64,000 nt of DNA from Rhodeus uyekii (Eukaryota > Chordata > Actinopteri > Cypriniformes > Acheilognathidae). Of the stretch, positions 14,201 to 25,344 are shown piece by piece. The stretch's first letter is position 1. The number at the start of each line of letters is the position of its first letter. Under the pieces are notes generated by a model. That model searched no databases. It saw only the letters and a list, made by a program, of their open reading frames with translations, and was not told the DNA's origin. The DNA lies in contig JAWRVZ010000056.1 of NCBI GenBank assembly GCA_037043235.1, forward strand, positions 248,001 to 312,000. Reading direction: 5' to 3'. A program made the translations under genes and the position numbers.

Positions 14201-15513
14201 ACAACAGTATTCAGCCAACACCTAATCTTTGAAGATAATTTTAGGGCAGAATCACAATGTCTCATGGGTACAAAAAAAGTGAAGTGCTAAACGGCAGTTC
14301 ATGAAGTTTATTATATGCGTAAGTTGATGAAAATAATTCAAGGACATTAAGTATGGGGTGTAAAAGGTGGTTTTAGATAATAATAATTTGGTGTTTTATT
14401 TTCATATTATTAAATACATTTTATATTCATTGCAGGGTCAAGGGCTACGGTTTAATGGTTCAATCAAACAGTCCAATCTGAAAGTCCTCTGACTCGATAC
14501 ACAGTTCTTCCTGACTACAGAGTTTGCATAGTAAGAGTGTGTACTTTGGATGCTATTGATTGCCACTTCATTTGTGGTATTAATCTCTGCTTCGCTCACA
14601 GCTGATAGATCAGTCACAAAAACTCTGGTCACAAAACATTGACTTGCTAATAAAGAGTAAGATGAAGGCAGGAGAGATGTAGTTGGTGTTTTTTGATGTT
14701 TTTTTTGTTTTATATTTCTTGACATGTATTTATTGAGACAGTAATATTGCACACAAATATTGTGCTTTAATTTATTATGAAATTTTATTACAATTTAAAA
14801 TAACGTTTTATTGGACTATAAAATGTTTTTAAAATGTTTTTTTTCTCTAGTCTTCAGTGTCACTGCTCAATTATTATAAATTATTGTTATAATGTTTTGT
14901 CTTCTTATTATTGTTATTATTAAAAATAATAATGTTTCTTTGTAATACAATTGCTGAAACCAGTTTTTTTTTTCCGTTTAATATTTTTGACAACCATGAC
15001 ACGCTTTGTTTCAGAATTCTTTGAATAAAAAATTCAAAAGAACTGCATTACATACATTAAAATACATTGCTAAAAAAGTTATTGTTTGGATTTAAAAAGG
15101 CAAATGCTTAAGAGTCTATGATTGCATCATTATTGCAGTGACTATTATTTCTAGCGTGTTATATGTTTGAAAACAGTTCTTCTGACCCTAACTGATGGAA
15201 TGTGTAGCATTTTGTTTCTTAACCAAACAGCTATGTAGGAATACACATCATGGCTATATTTTAAAACAATGGGTTAGAGGGAGCATGAGGAAGAGTCTGG
15301 ACTTTGAATTCATTGGAAGTCTTTTACTTTTACATTTTAATTTTGCTGGAGTGACATTACAAAGTGCTGGACTAGCTCTTGCATTGACAATACAAGATCC
15401 TGACCATAAATTGAAGCACCTCTTGAAATAAATACATTTTCTTTGACAGTGCTGTGAATTTCTTAGTTTTGAAGCTGAAATATGTGAATACATGAATTAA
15501 TGATTTGTGCAGA
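14201..15513. other. AT-rich unique sequence
   Basis: No element or gene was recognised. The 78-codon frame at 15195-15431 lacks any motif. Confidence 0.35.
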
Positions 15514-15716
15514 ACATCTCGGGTTACGTATGTAACCCTGGTTCCCTGAAGGGGAACGAGACGCTGCATCGAAGCGCTAGGGGAAATACCCTGACGTCAG
15601 TCACGTGAAGATCTGTGCAACTAATGAGAGATGAACGCGTGTGAAGCGCCCCGAAACCCGGAAGCGACAGCTAAAGAGTGTCTGAAGCGGGCCCGGAGGC
15701 ACAAGGAGCTGAGGCA
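15514..15716. repeat. DIRS copy 1 terminal inverted repeat (3' side)
   Basis: It includes AAGCGCTAGGGGAAAT and GTCACGTGAAGATCTGTGCA, shared with the copy 2 ends near 21050-21100 and, inverted, 25465-25500. The opening GTTACGTATGTAACCC is nearly palindromic and recurs inverted at 15751-15768. Confidence 0.8.
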
Positions 15717-15800
15717 AAGATGCAGCATCTCGTTCCCCTTCAGGGAACCAGGGTTACGTACGTAACCCGAGACGTTCCCTTTCATGGGAACTCGAGCTGA
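15717..15800. other. DIRS internal complementary region, copy 1
   Basis: This stretch is the reverse complement of the outer end at 15517-15575, as expected for the internal complementary region of DIRS elements. In the DIRS life cycle this region templates the joining of the ends into a circular DNA. It contains the perfect 18-bp palindrome GGGTTACGTACGTAACCC at 15751-15768. Confidence 0.75.
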
Positions 15801-16669
15801 ACAATGAATGTGTGCGGCGAGGACCAGCCAGCCTCAGCACAGACATCGGACAAGGAAACTCCAGAGAAGAGAGCCTTGGATGCCGCCATGCTCCGAGTGG
15901 AGTGGGCCCGGACCCTCAAAGGAGAAGCATGTCCGGCCGACTCATAAGCTAGACAGATAGCCTCGACTATCCATCTGCTTAGGGTTTGCTTGGAAGCTGG
16001 AGCCCCCTTAGGGGCCCCAAAGCAAACAAACAGTTGGTCCAACTTACGCCAGGTGGCAGTCCTGAAGACGTAAGCCTAAGCGTCTTCAGGACTGACCTTG
16101 TTCTTGTGCTCCTGCTCATGATCGTCAAATGGGGGAGGGCAGAAGGCCTGCAGCGTTATAGTCCGAGCCACATTAGTGGGAACCTTGGGGACACAGCCTG
16201 GCCTCAGGTGGAGAAAAGCTTTCTGCATTCCATGCGCACACTCGAGGCACGTAGGAGCCACCGAAAGGGCCTGAAGATCCCCAACCCTCTTAAGTGAGGC
16301 GAAAGCCAGCAAAAGAAAGGTCTTTAGAGAGAGGAGCTTGATAGGGAGCTCCTCCAACGGTTCAAAGGGTGCCTAGGACAGGTCTTGGAGTACCAAAGAC
16401 AAGTCCCAGGCAGATACCCTGGTCTGTGCCACAGGTCTCAGCCTTAAAGTGCCACAAAGGAAACGAGAGACTAGGGGATCCCTGCCCAAGGACACCCTAC
16501 CCAGAGGTACATGGCAAGCCGCTATGGCAGCCACATAGACCTTCAAGGTGGAGGGGGACAGCCCTGCCGCAAATCTTTCTTGCAAGAACTCCAGCACTTT
16601 GCCAACCTGACAGGTAACGGGGTTCACCTGCCTCTCGCTACACCAAGAAGTGAATTGTCTCCACTTCAA
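15782..16669 (-). pseudogene. DIRS tyrosine recombinase, copy 1 (nucleophile region lost)
   Basis: In DIRS elements this enzyme inserts the circular cDNA. Read on the minus strand in three frames: an N-terminal core-binding part (16669-16373), a part with KRVGDLQALSV that should hold the first catalytic Arg (16357-16076), and a C-terminal part with RAHSTRSMAASKAL, the HxxR motif (16042-15782). The last frame ends AGWSSPHTF and then switches to unrelated residues. The copy 2 reading continues to a RFYQLDL motif with the presumed nucleophilic Tyr. The catalytic Tyr is therefore missing here, and the recombinase joins directly to the complementary region. It is a dead copy. Confidence 0.88.
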
Positions 16670-16743
16670 GGCATAAAGTTTCCTTGTGGATGGAGCTCTG
16701 GACTGAAGAATAGTCTCTACAACCTCGGCTGAGAGACCGGATT

Positions 16744-17224
16744 CTATGAGCTGGACCCCCTCGCCTGGGACAGAAGGTCACTCCTGATCGGAATATCGGT
16801 GCCTTGCCATATCTCTCCCCTGGCCTCGGTCCCTGTCCCTGTATCTGCTCCAACATTCTGGACCCCGGGGATGTAAGCCGCCCCTCCCTGGGTCCTTGAT
16901 GGTGAATGTATGCAACCACCGACATACATGGAACGCACATAGTGCTCTGTGGACCGCCAGTAACTCCAGCATGTTTATGTGCCAGGTCTGGTGCTGACTG
17001 CTCCACAGACCTTGTGAAGAGCGATCCCTCAGGACCGCTCCCCAGCCTGTGAGGGAGGCTTCTGTCGAGAGCGTCATGCATCGACCAAGAGCTCCCAGCT
17101 CAGGGCCTTGAGATAAGAACCAAGAGTTCTTCCACATATTCAAGGTGCATAGGCATCGCCCGTGACCTTGATTGTGCAAAGCAGGTTTCCCCTCAGGGAG
17201 AACCCCTTGGTTTTGAGCCACCAC
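16744..17224 (-). pseudogene. DIRS RNase H domain, copy 1
   Basis: The minus-strand frame 17224-16778 contains TEASLTGWGAVLRDRSSQG and WHINMLELLAVHRAL. These are the first and second blocks of the DIRS RNase H fold. The position of the first catalytic Asp appears as Glu (TEAS where TDAS is usual). The frame soon leaves the domain, and the sequence between here and the recombinase is shortened. It follows the reverse-transcriptase thumb (LLYMRPLQWWLKTKGFS) with overlap in another frame. Confidence 0.8.
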
Positions 17225-17829
17225 TGCAGGGGTCTCATATACAGCAGGCCCAGTGGGATAATGCTGGATGCCGCTGCCATGAGCCTTAATACCCTCTGGA
17301 AGTGTTTGACCATCAGTGGCTGGCCCAGCTTGATGCTCTTAACGGCTGAACAAATGGCCTGGATGCGCTCGGGGGAAAGTCCCATATGACCCCCAAGAAA
17401 GTGGTTCTCGTATGCTCTTCTTGGTGTTCAGCCTTAACCCCAGCTCCTTCATGTGTGCGAGCACTGCAACTTGATGTTGTGCTGCTAGCTGCGGCGACTG
17501 GGCCAGAATAAGCCAGTCGTCGATATAGTTTAGGACACAAATGCCCTAGAGCAGCATCCACCACCTTTGTGAACGTGCGGGGCGAGAGCGCCAGGCCGAA
17601 AGGAAGTACCCAATACCCGCAGGTTACCGTGCGCAGGACCCACTGAGAGATGCCCAGCAGATGCGACCATGCGGCCAGTGACTCTACTAAGGGAACCAGT
17701 CTCTCGAGGCTGGCCTCTGGTACTGTGAGTATTTTCACCACTGGGCCGGGGCTTCCGGAAAACGCTTGGGTGGAATGCTCTAGGAACCTCCTTGGAGGGG
17801 GGTAGTTCTCGGCTTGGTGCTTCTGGCAT
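17140..17829 (-). pseudogene. DIRS reverse transcriptase, copy 1 (fingers deleted, frameshifted)
   Basis: Readable parts on the minus strand are LPFGLALSPRTFTKVVDAAL (from about 17660), the catalytic box YIDD at 17527-17516 in a neighbouring frame, TTFLGVIWD near 17400 and LLYMRPLQWWL near 17230. Just before LPFGLALSP the sequence reads QWVLRTVTCGY. In copy 2 about 380 bp of fingers and palm sequence separates these two parts, so copy 1 carries an internal deletion. The YIDD residues are intact, but at least two frameshifts surround them. Confidence 0.85.
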
Positions 17830-18785
17830 CAGGGCCGCTTATTTTTAGCCTTTTTAGCGTTCAGGATGACCCTCAGATCAGTCCTTTTGCCCGAAGGCTG
17901 AGCCTGAGCATGTCGGCACGACCTCCCAGGATTTACCGGAGGAAGCCGGGTGGTGACACTCTTTTTCTGAGCGACCCTCTGTGAGGAGCTGTAAGACCGC
18001 GCTTGGCTAGCGGTCTCACGTGAAGGGCGGCAGGGAAGGATCTTGCTGAACGCCACCTGCTGTCGTGTGCCTCCTGGAACTTATCGACGACACTTTTTAT
18101 GGCGTCGCCGAACAAGCCCGAAAGGGACAGAGGGGCGTCCAGCAGAACAAACTTGTCCTTGTCTTTTATGGCCGATAGATTGAGCCATAAATGTTTCTCC
18201 ATAGCCACCAGAGCTGCCATGGAGCAGCCGACAGAGTAGGCTGTCTCCCTAGAGGCCCGGAGAGACAAATCCACGGCCCGGCGCAGCTCTGCCACTGCCT
18301 CTGCGCCAATACCACCGCCCTTGTCGAGGTCCCCTAGCAACTCCGCTTGGTAGGCCTGCAGCAGCGCTGAAGTATGAAGGCACGCTGCAGCCTGGCTGGA
18401 AGCAGAGTATGCTTTCCCTACCAGAGACGACGTAACGCGCATCGGTTTGGTGGGGAGTGCCGGGGCTTTGAGAAAGGATGCCGACTGGGGAACGAGGTAT
18501 CCCGAAAGAGCCTCGTCCACTTTCGGCATCCCTCCATAATCCCTCCATGGCATACATAGCACTCTGCGGTGCATGCACTTTGTCGGAGGCTGGCCTTCTC
18601 CATGACCTTGACACCTCAGTGTGGAGATCAGGAAGGAAAGGCAGGGCCCAGCGCTGGGGAGTGACGTGAGCAGGTAGGTAGCACTCGTCCAACATGCTCT
18701 TTTTAGGACGAGTGCTCCTGGTCTCCGCCGGCCAATCAATATCCAGACGAGAAACCACACGCGCCACAACCTCGACTTGCTTGCA
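17829..18785 (-). pseudogene. DIRS gag-like ORF, copy 1
   Basis: The long minus-strand frame 18769-17933 contains SSLVGKAYSASSQAAACLHT, LQAYQAELLGDLDKGGG, LSLRASRETAYSVGCSMAAL and LLDAPLSLSGLFGDAIKSVV. The same series of words appears in copy 2 (21928-22638) and, decayed, at 37454-37760. This is the conserved core of the DIRS first ORF, thought to package the RNA. The start is missing because the element is truncated at 18785. Confidence 0.85.
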
Positions 18786-18993
18786 AAGGGTCTGAAAACT
18801 TAGGATCATGAGCTATTTCAGTCTTTCTTTTTTTTAATACATTTGAAATAATGTCAATAATTCTGTGGTTTTGACAAGTATAGGTTTTCTGTGTACATTG
18901 TACAAAAAAAAGAACTTAAATGATTTTAGCAAATGGCTGCAATATAACAAAGAGTGAAAAACTTAAGGGAGTCTGAATACTTTCCGTACCCAC
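18786..18993. mobile_element. Tc1-type transposon terminus
   Basis: The right end is GTCTGAATACTTTCCGTACCCACTG, preceded by AATGATTTTAGCAAATGGCTGCAATATAACAAAG in split form. I recognise these as the terminal and subterminal sequences of an abundant fish Tc1-like family. The other end and the transposase are absent. The left edge coincides with the break in DIRS copy 1. Confidence 0.75.
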
Positions 18994-21024
18994 TGTGTCT
19001 ATATATATAACAGAACTACATAAAGATTTGACTAGAAATGAACACACTATGTGCATGTGCATTCTGAGGTAAAGAAAGGGTTTTTGTGAGTAATACATCA
19101 ATGAGCACAGGTATCAGAGAATCTAGCGGTCTCAACTCTAATGTGTTTTTCATCACCTCTGTCAAAGCGAGGTCCCCATCAAAGACTCGTGAAATTCAGA
19201 TATGCCAGGCTTTGCCACATTATTCCCTGCCAAGCCTCAGTCAGTTGATTTCACAGAAAGACTACACCACGACTCTTTGACACATTCACATCCGCTGCCT
19301 GTTTCCTTTGTTAATCTTCTCTGCAAATGTCACCCTCTGTCAATCTCAGTAAATTTAACACTTTTAAATATATTTTTCAGCTCATAAAATAAATGTATTA
19401 TTATTCATCCACATATTGAAACACACTGCAAAAGTATTTGTTGTACTGATCTTCACACAGAAACTGTTTACTCTGATGACGTTTAGAGTTCAGGTATTTT
19501 TCTTTGGACTGTAAAAAATCTATGCTGTTTTGCCAGAAATATTAAGAATTATATCAATAAATATATTGATTATATTGAGAAATATGCACACATCTAATAT
19601 CTACATAAAACACGCTAGACCAACAATATTGCCACAAATGTTGTTTCAACTAGCCTAAAAAGTTGCTGATGAATGCATTTCCCACTAAGGCTTACAGAAT
19701 GAATTACATTATGAACAAATAAAACTGTTCTCATCAATTATACCATTTTAACAGTTAGAAAACTAATATAAATAAAATAAATTACCAATGCGCAATGTAT
19801 TCTGAAATATAAATGTAATAACCGGTTGATTTCCTTTCTTTGTCATTTCATAAAGGCACTTGGGTTAATTAATTGTACTAAAAGTGATGACCGAGATGTA
19901 GAAAAGTATGCTTTGTGATGGATTTTTGACACTGTGTATAGAAACACTGCCTACACTACTGACATCAAATCATTTAAACTGCCATAAAATAGCTTTGTTC
20001 CCATTGTTGCCAATAGGCATCATTTCAAATTTGATGATAATGAATGTGCTTGCTCTTTAAAGCATGACAAAAGAAGTCTAAAATGTAAAGGAAGTATAAA
20101 TTCTCTACTACGGTGTATAATTAACTGTCAGAACAGGTTTGAGACAAAGTGTTCCTCTTCTTGTACTGTAGACTTTATTCGACAAAGGAACCGCATGCAT
20201 TATGTTAGACACATTCATCACACTATGCCATATGTATTGATTATAAGAAGTCAGAACAATACAGTTTTGTCCTGAGACATTGTTTTTGTATGTAGATACA
20301 GACTAACCAGCACCAACAGAAATTAATGATACAAATATAGTACATTACAGTGAAAAATGTTTTACATTCACACAGCATTGGTTGTTATTATTTAACACCA
20401 ATGACTGTCAAATATGTTTCAATCCAAAACATGCAATGGCGATGATGTCAAGCAACAATGTAAACTTCATTACAAATATATGTTTGTAGCTCATAAAAAA
20501 TAAATAACAAAAAACAAAAAAACATTAAAGGTTGATTTTACTTTTGTTCATTTCCTTCTTGTTTTTTTTTCCTGGAAAAGTTTTCGAAAAGTTCTGATCC
20601 ATCTCCAGTTTGAATTTCAAAGTAACAGCAAGTTGGTTTTGTTTTGGTGCTACTCAGAACTGAGTAGCATTATCTATTATTAATTGGCAATTTATTCAAA
20701 TTACCCAATCAATTATACAAAAAAAAAAAAATCATCAACATTGCTCTTATCCTGGAATAACCAAAAATAATTAAAGTCACTATTATTTTTTTTAATGGAT
20801 TATTATTGCAATATTTGTTGTAAATTACTTATCTGAGCATTTTATGTGCTCTTTTAATTATAATCACTAATCAAAATGACCTACCCTCCCTTTTCCAGTG
20901 ATATCTTTTCTCTAATGGCGTGTTTTGGTGCTAGGGCAGTGCATCTTGTAATTTACATGAAATTGACCAATAACAAACCCCAAACATCCAATCAGTTCCT
21001 GATGAAAAAAAACATTGTTTTCTT
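18994..21024. other. AT-rich spacer between two divergent DIRS copies
   Basis: About 2 kb with no recognised repeat and no convincing coding frame. Its strong AT bias contrasts with the GC-rich DIRS copies on either side. Confidence 0.4.
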
Positions 21025-21027
21025 GTT

Positions 21028-21211
21028 CCCTTTCAGGGAACTCGAGCTGCGTCAAAGCGCTAGGGGAAATAGCCTTGCTTCAGTCACGTGAAGATCTGTG
21101 CAACCAACGAGAGACGAACGCGTATGAATGCGTCCCTGCCGGCGCGTGCCGGTGACGTCATGAGGAAGAGCATAAAAGCGCGTCTGAAACCCGGACGCGT
21201 CAGCTCTGAAG
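21028..21211. repeat. DIRS copy 2 left inverted terminal repeat
   Basis: It carries GCTGCGTCAAAGCGCTAGGG, CAGTCACGTGAAGATCTGTG, GGTGACGTCATGAGGAAGAG and ATAAAAGCGCGTCTGAAA. All of these recur, inverted, at 25345-25510 with only scattered differences. CATAAAAG may serve as a TATA-like element of the promoter; that is inference. Confidence 0.9.
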
Positions 21212-21277
21212 GTCTTCAGAGTGCTGTGTCTGTGTGAGAATGATTTTGAGACTAAGATAGTTTAAAAATCAGGGAAT

Positions 21278-22638
21278 ATGAGTGTGAAAAGTGTGGTCTG
21301 TTTGGGAGTGGAGTATGCGCGGTCGGCACTTGAAAAGTTGTGCGCACCCGGCTGTGAGCACTGCGAGAAGTTCTCCTTGCATGCTCTCCGCTCCCGCCTG
21401 GCGGTCTGTATGAGGCCGCCGTGGCTTCTCAAGTTTCAGAAGCACGCCCTGTGCGGTTTCTTTCGACTTGAATAACAACGACCCAGCTTTCACTTGACTT
21501 TGTGTCATCATTGTGCTATTACAACTAATGTGGTACAGTGGATATTCTCTTTGACTATCATGCGGGAGACAGGGGTTCAAGCCCCGGTATGATGAACTTT
21601 TTCCAGCACCAATGTGCTGGATTTTGTTGGCATCTAGACTGAAGATGAAGGCACCCTCCTCACCGGCATGTGAGGAGCTAGTTGAGGTTGTGGCGCGAGC
21701 GGTCTGGATATTGATTTGACAGCGGAGACCAGGAGCGCTCGTCCTAGAAAAAGTATTTTAGATGAGCGTTACCTGCCTGCTCGTGTCACTCCCCCGCGCC
21801 GAGCTATGCCCTTTCTACGCAATTTACATGCTGAGGTATCTAGGTCTTGGAAAGCCAGCCTCCGAAAAGGTTCATACACCAAACAGTGCTATGTATACCA
21901 ATCTTGTAGGGGCTCAAGGTCATTGTTATGGGGGGGATGCAGAAAGTGGACGAGGCTCTTGCGAGTTACCTTGTGCCCCAGTCTGCGTCCTCCATTAAAG
22001 CTCCGGCGCTCCCCTCCAAGCCGATGCGCGTCACGTCGTCTTTGGTGGGGAAAGCATACTCAGCTTCTAGTCAGGCCGCAGCGTGTCTACACACCACGAC
22101 ACTGCTGCAGGCTTATCAGGCTGAGTTGCTAGGGGACCTCAACGAGGGCGGCGGTATCGGTCCGGAGGCAGTGACAGAGCTGCGCCGGATCGTGGATTTG
22201 TCTCTTCGGGCCACTAGGGAGACGGCCTACTCTGTCGGTCGCTCCATGGCAGCTCTGGTGGCCTCGGAGAGACACTTATGGCTTAATTTGTCAGCTATGA
22301 AGGATAGGGACAAATTTGTTTTGCTGGACGCTCCTCTGTCCCCTTCGGGCTTGTTCGGTGATGCCGTAAAAAGCGTCGTCGACAAGTTTCAGGAGGCTGC
22401 TCGACAGCAGGCGGCGTTCAGTAAATTTCTTCCCCGTCGCCCTCCACGTGAGACCACCAGTCAAGCACGGTCTCAAAGCTCCTCACACAAGGTCGCTCAG
22501 AAAAAAAAGTGTCCCTACCCGTCTTCCTCCGGTAGACCCGGAAGGTCGGGCCGACAAGTTCAAGTCCATGCCGCTGGTAGAAGGGGTGATTTGAGGGTTG
22601 TCTTGAATGCCAAGGAGGCCAAGACTAAGCGACCCTGA
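21278..22638 (+). pseudogene. DIRS gag-like ORF, copy 2
   Basis: The frame opens at ATG 21278 with a cysteine cluster (CAPGCEHCEKFSLHALRSRL) typical of the start of fish DIRS gag. It stops at about 21475. Recognisable gag resumes near 21690, after about 220 bp that has no gag similarity and includes a tRNA-like motif. The main core, 21928-22638, reads SSLVGKAYSASSQAAACLHT, LLGDLNEGGGIG and LLDAPLSPSGLFGDAVKSVV. It ends in a basic segment rich in Arg and Lys before the reverse transcriptase. Several frames are needed, so it is not functional. Confidence 0.85.
21524..21595 (+). other. tRNA-like A-box/B-box pair inside the DIRS gag gap
   Basis: TGGTACAGTGG at 21531 resembles a polymerase III A box and GGTTCAAGCC at 21574 a B box, 43 nt apart, close to the spacing in a tRNA. 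The T-loop appears one base short and I cannot form a good acceptor stem. It may be a decayed tRNA or a SINE head inserted in gag, or chance. Confidence 0.3.
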
Positions 22639-22649
22639 CGCCAAGCAAG

Positions 22650-23990
22650 GTGTCGACAAGGTGGTGTCTCCCAGGAGCAGCTCCAGAGTCAGCCGCCATG
22701 GGAAAACCACCCCCTCTAAAGAGGGTCCTAGAACAATCCACCTGGGTTTCCGGAATAAGCCCCGGCTCAGTGGTGGATATGTTCACAGTACCAGAGACCA
22801 GCCCCGGAAGGCTGGTTCCCTTAGTAGAATTCACGGGCTGCATGGTCACGACTACCCGGTATTTCTCAGTGGGTCCTGCGCATGGTAACCTCCGGGTATG
22901 CCTTTCAGTTTGTGGGTGTCACCACCCCGGTTCTCGGGTCAGTGGTAGGCCCTCAGCAGGCTCTGGTCATGGAACAAGGAGTAGACACTTTGCTGGCGAA
23001 AGGGACCATCGAGTATGTACCCCTCGCGAACAGCAAGTCCGGGTTTTACAACCGATACTTCATAGTTCCAAGGGAGGATGGAGGGTTGCGGATCATTCTG
23101 GATTTGCGTCTCTTAAGTCGCAGTTAGGCGTCTAAAATTCAAAATGAATGAGACATGACGCTCAAGCAGACCATAGTACGGATCAGGTATAACTGGTCCA
23201 GCACGGTCGACATCAGAGACGTATAATCCCTCGTCTCCATCCTTCCACAGTGGGAAGTTCCTGTGGTTCGCCTTCAGGGGGGAAGGCGTACCAGTATTGG
23301 TGCTTCCTCTTCGGTCTGGCGCTCTCGCCCCACACGTTCACCTAGGAGGGGACGCTGCTCTAAGCTCCGCTGCACTTGCAGAGGGACTATCGTGTCCGAA
23401 ACTATGTCGACGACTATGGCTTACCCTGGCTGAGTCGCCGCAGTTAGCTGCACAACATCGAGATGCTGTGCCCGCACATAAATAAGCTGGGATTAAGGCT
23501 AAACACCAAGAGGAGTGTACTTTCTCCAACACAGAGATCCACTTTCTTGGGAGACATTTGGGACTCAGTTGCCATGTCTGCTCGGCTCTCCCCCGAGCGC
23601 ATCCAGGCTGTTCGTTTAGCCGTTAAGCGACGAGTGACACTCTTAGGGCTGAACACCAAGAAGAATGTACTTTCTCCCACGCAGAGAACCACTTTCTTGG
23701 GAGTCATTTGGGATGCAGTGGCCATGTCTGCTCGGCTCTTCCACCAGGCGCATTCAGGCCTTCGTTCAGCCGTCAAGAGTATCAAGGGGGAGCCACTCAC
23801 ATGGGGTGTTAGGGCTCATGCAGCGGCTCCAGCGTTACCCCACTGGGCCGTCGGTGCACGAGACTCCTGCAGCGGTGGCTGAAAACCAGGGGTTCTCCCC
23901 GAGGGCTAGAACTCTTGGTCCCCTTCTTATCTGGAGCAGATTGGGGACAGATATGGCAGGGCACAGGTTTACCTGTTTGCCTCCGTAAAA
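22650..23990 (+). pseudogene. DIRS reverse transcriptase, copy 2
   Basis: Motifs in order: QWVLRMVTSGY-like entry near 22870, QALVMEQGVDTLLAKGTIEYV near 22956-23020 in split form, GFYNRYFIVPREDGGLRIIL near 23040-23100, FGLALSP-like sequence near 23310, and the catalytic box YVDD at 23403-23414. TTFLGVIWD, the thumb-side block, occurs twice because of a 150-bp tandem duplication (23501-23650 and 23651-23800). The fingers region that copy 1 has lost is kept here. Multiple frameshifts and stops make it inactive. RNase H, which should follow, is deleted. Confidence 0.85.
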
Positions 23991-24149
23991 ATTTCTCTGC
24001 CCTCTGTGGCTTTCGTTTAAAACATCCAGCGCCTCTGGGGCGGGATGCCATGGTACAGGTGTGACCGAGGCTACGCCTGTACACTTTTTCCCCCTATCAC
24101 TCTGCTCCTTGGAGTTCTGGCCCAGGCGGAGGGTTGCTGACCCCCACCC

Positions 24150-25201
24150 AGAGCCAATGTAGCAGTGGTCTGGCCCCTTAGGGGGTCCAGCTCATAGAAT
24201 CCGGTCTCTCAGCCGAGGTTGTAGAGACCATCCTTCAGTCCAGAGCTCCCTCCACGAGGAAACTCTACGCCTTGAAGTAGAAACTCTTCACGTCCTGGTG
24301 TAGTGATAGGCAGGTGAACCCAGTAACCTGTCAGGTTGGCAAAGTGCTGGTGTTCCTGCAAGAAAGATTTGCGGCAGGGTTGTCCCCCTCCACCTTGAAG
24401 GTTTATGTGGCTGCCATAGCGGCTTGCCATATACCTCTGGGTGGGGTATCCTTGGGCAGGGACCCCCTAGTCACTCGTTTCCTCTGTGGCACACTAAGGC
24501 TGAGACCTGCGGCACAGACCACGGTGCCTGCTTGGGACTTGTCTGTGGTACTCCAAGGCCTGTCCCAGGAACCCTTTGAACCTTAGAGGAGCTTTCAGCT
24601 TCTCTCTCTTAACACCCTTCTTTTGCTGGCTATTGCCTCGCATAAGAGGGTCAGGGATCTTCAGACCCTCTCGGTGGCTCCCTCATGCCTCGAGTTCGGC
24701 CCGGGATGGATCGAGTTCTCCACCCGAGGTCAGGCTTTGTCTCCAAGGTTCCCACTAATGTGGCTCGGTCTGTCACGCTGCAGGCCTTCTGCCCTCCTCC
24801 CATTTGGCGATCATGAGTAGGAGCAAGAACAAGGTCTGTCCAGTGTGAGCACTGGACGCTTACGTCCCAATACTGCCGCTTGGCGTAGGTTGGACCAACT
24901 GTTCGTTTGCTTTGGGGCTCCTGAGGGGGCTCCAGCTTCTAAGCAAACCCTAAGCAGGTGGATAGTCGAGGCTATCCGTCTAGCTTACGAGTCGGCCGGA
25001 CATGCTTCTCCTCTGAGGGTCCGAGCCCACTCCACTCGGAGCATGGCGGCATCCAAGGCTCTCCTCTCCGGAGTTTCCTTGCCTGATGTTTGTGCTGCGG
25101 CTGGCTGGTCTTCGCCGCACACTTTTATGAGGTTTTACCAATTGGACCTCGATGCTGCCCGGATGCCGGATGCCGGCGTCGCTGAGGTGGCGTTGGTATA
25201 G
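24150..25201 (+). pseudogene. DIRS tyrosine recombinase, copy 2 (catalytic residues mostly visible)
   Basis: The core-binding part lies in 24314-24586 (QVGKVLVFLQERFAAGLSPS). The first catalytic Arg region KRVRDLQTLSV lies in the 24623 frame. The C-terminal frame 24845-25201 has RAHSTRSMAASKAL (HxxR), AGWSSPHTF and then RFYQLDL, which carries the presumed nucleophilic Tyr. The last frame ends cleanly at a stop just before the complementary region at 25203. Frameshifts at about 24590 and 24820 split the gene. It is better preserved than copy 1, which lacks the Tyr. Confidence 0.88.
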
Positions 25202-25202
25202 T

Positions 25203-25320
25203 GTTCCCCTAGCGCTTTGGACGCAGCTCGAGTTCCCTGAAAGGGAACGTCTCGGGTTACGAATGTAACCCTGGTTCCCTGAGGGGAACGAGACGCTGCG
25301 TCTTTGCCTCAGCCCCTTGC
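25203..25320. other. DIRS internal complementary region, copy 2
   Basis: 25203-25246 is the reverse complement of the left outer end at about 21028-21070, with a one-base difference. 25283-25310 corresponds to the complement of the outer right end near 25495-25512. This matches the established DIRS architecture in which the region templates end joining of the cDNA. Confidence 0.85.
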
Positions 25321-25344
25321 GCCTCCGTGCCCGCTTCAGACATT

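Larger units (their letters stand above)
15514..18785 (-). mobile_element. DIRS-type tyrosine-recombinase retrotransposon, copy 1 (5'-truncated)
   Basis: Minus-strand order is gag-like, reverse transcriptase, RNase H, tyrosine recombinase, then the terminal inverted repeat. That is the arrangement of DIRS1-like elements. The 3' end (plus-strand 15514-15716) and the inner complementary region (15717-15800) are present. The 5' end is lost: at about 18785 the gag region abuts a Tc1 terminus. All frames carry stops, frameshifts or deletions. The GC-rich composition contrasts with the AT-rich flanks. It lies divergently to copy 2 at 21025-25514. Confidence 0.92.

Noticed and set aside
21524..21595. 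Functional tRNA gene
   Set aside because: A and B boxes are plausible, but the T-loop is one base short and no acceptor stem forms.
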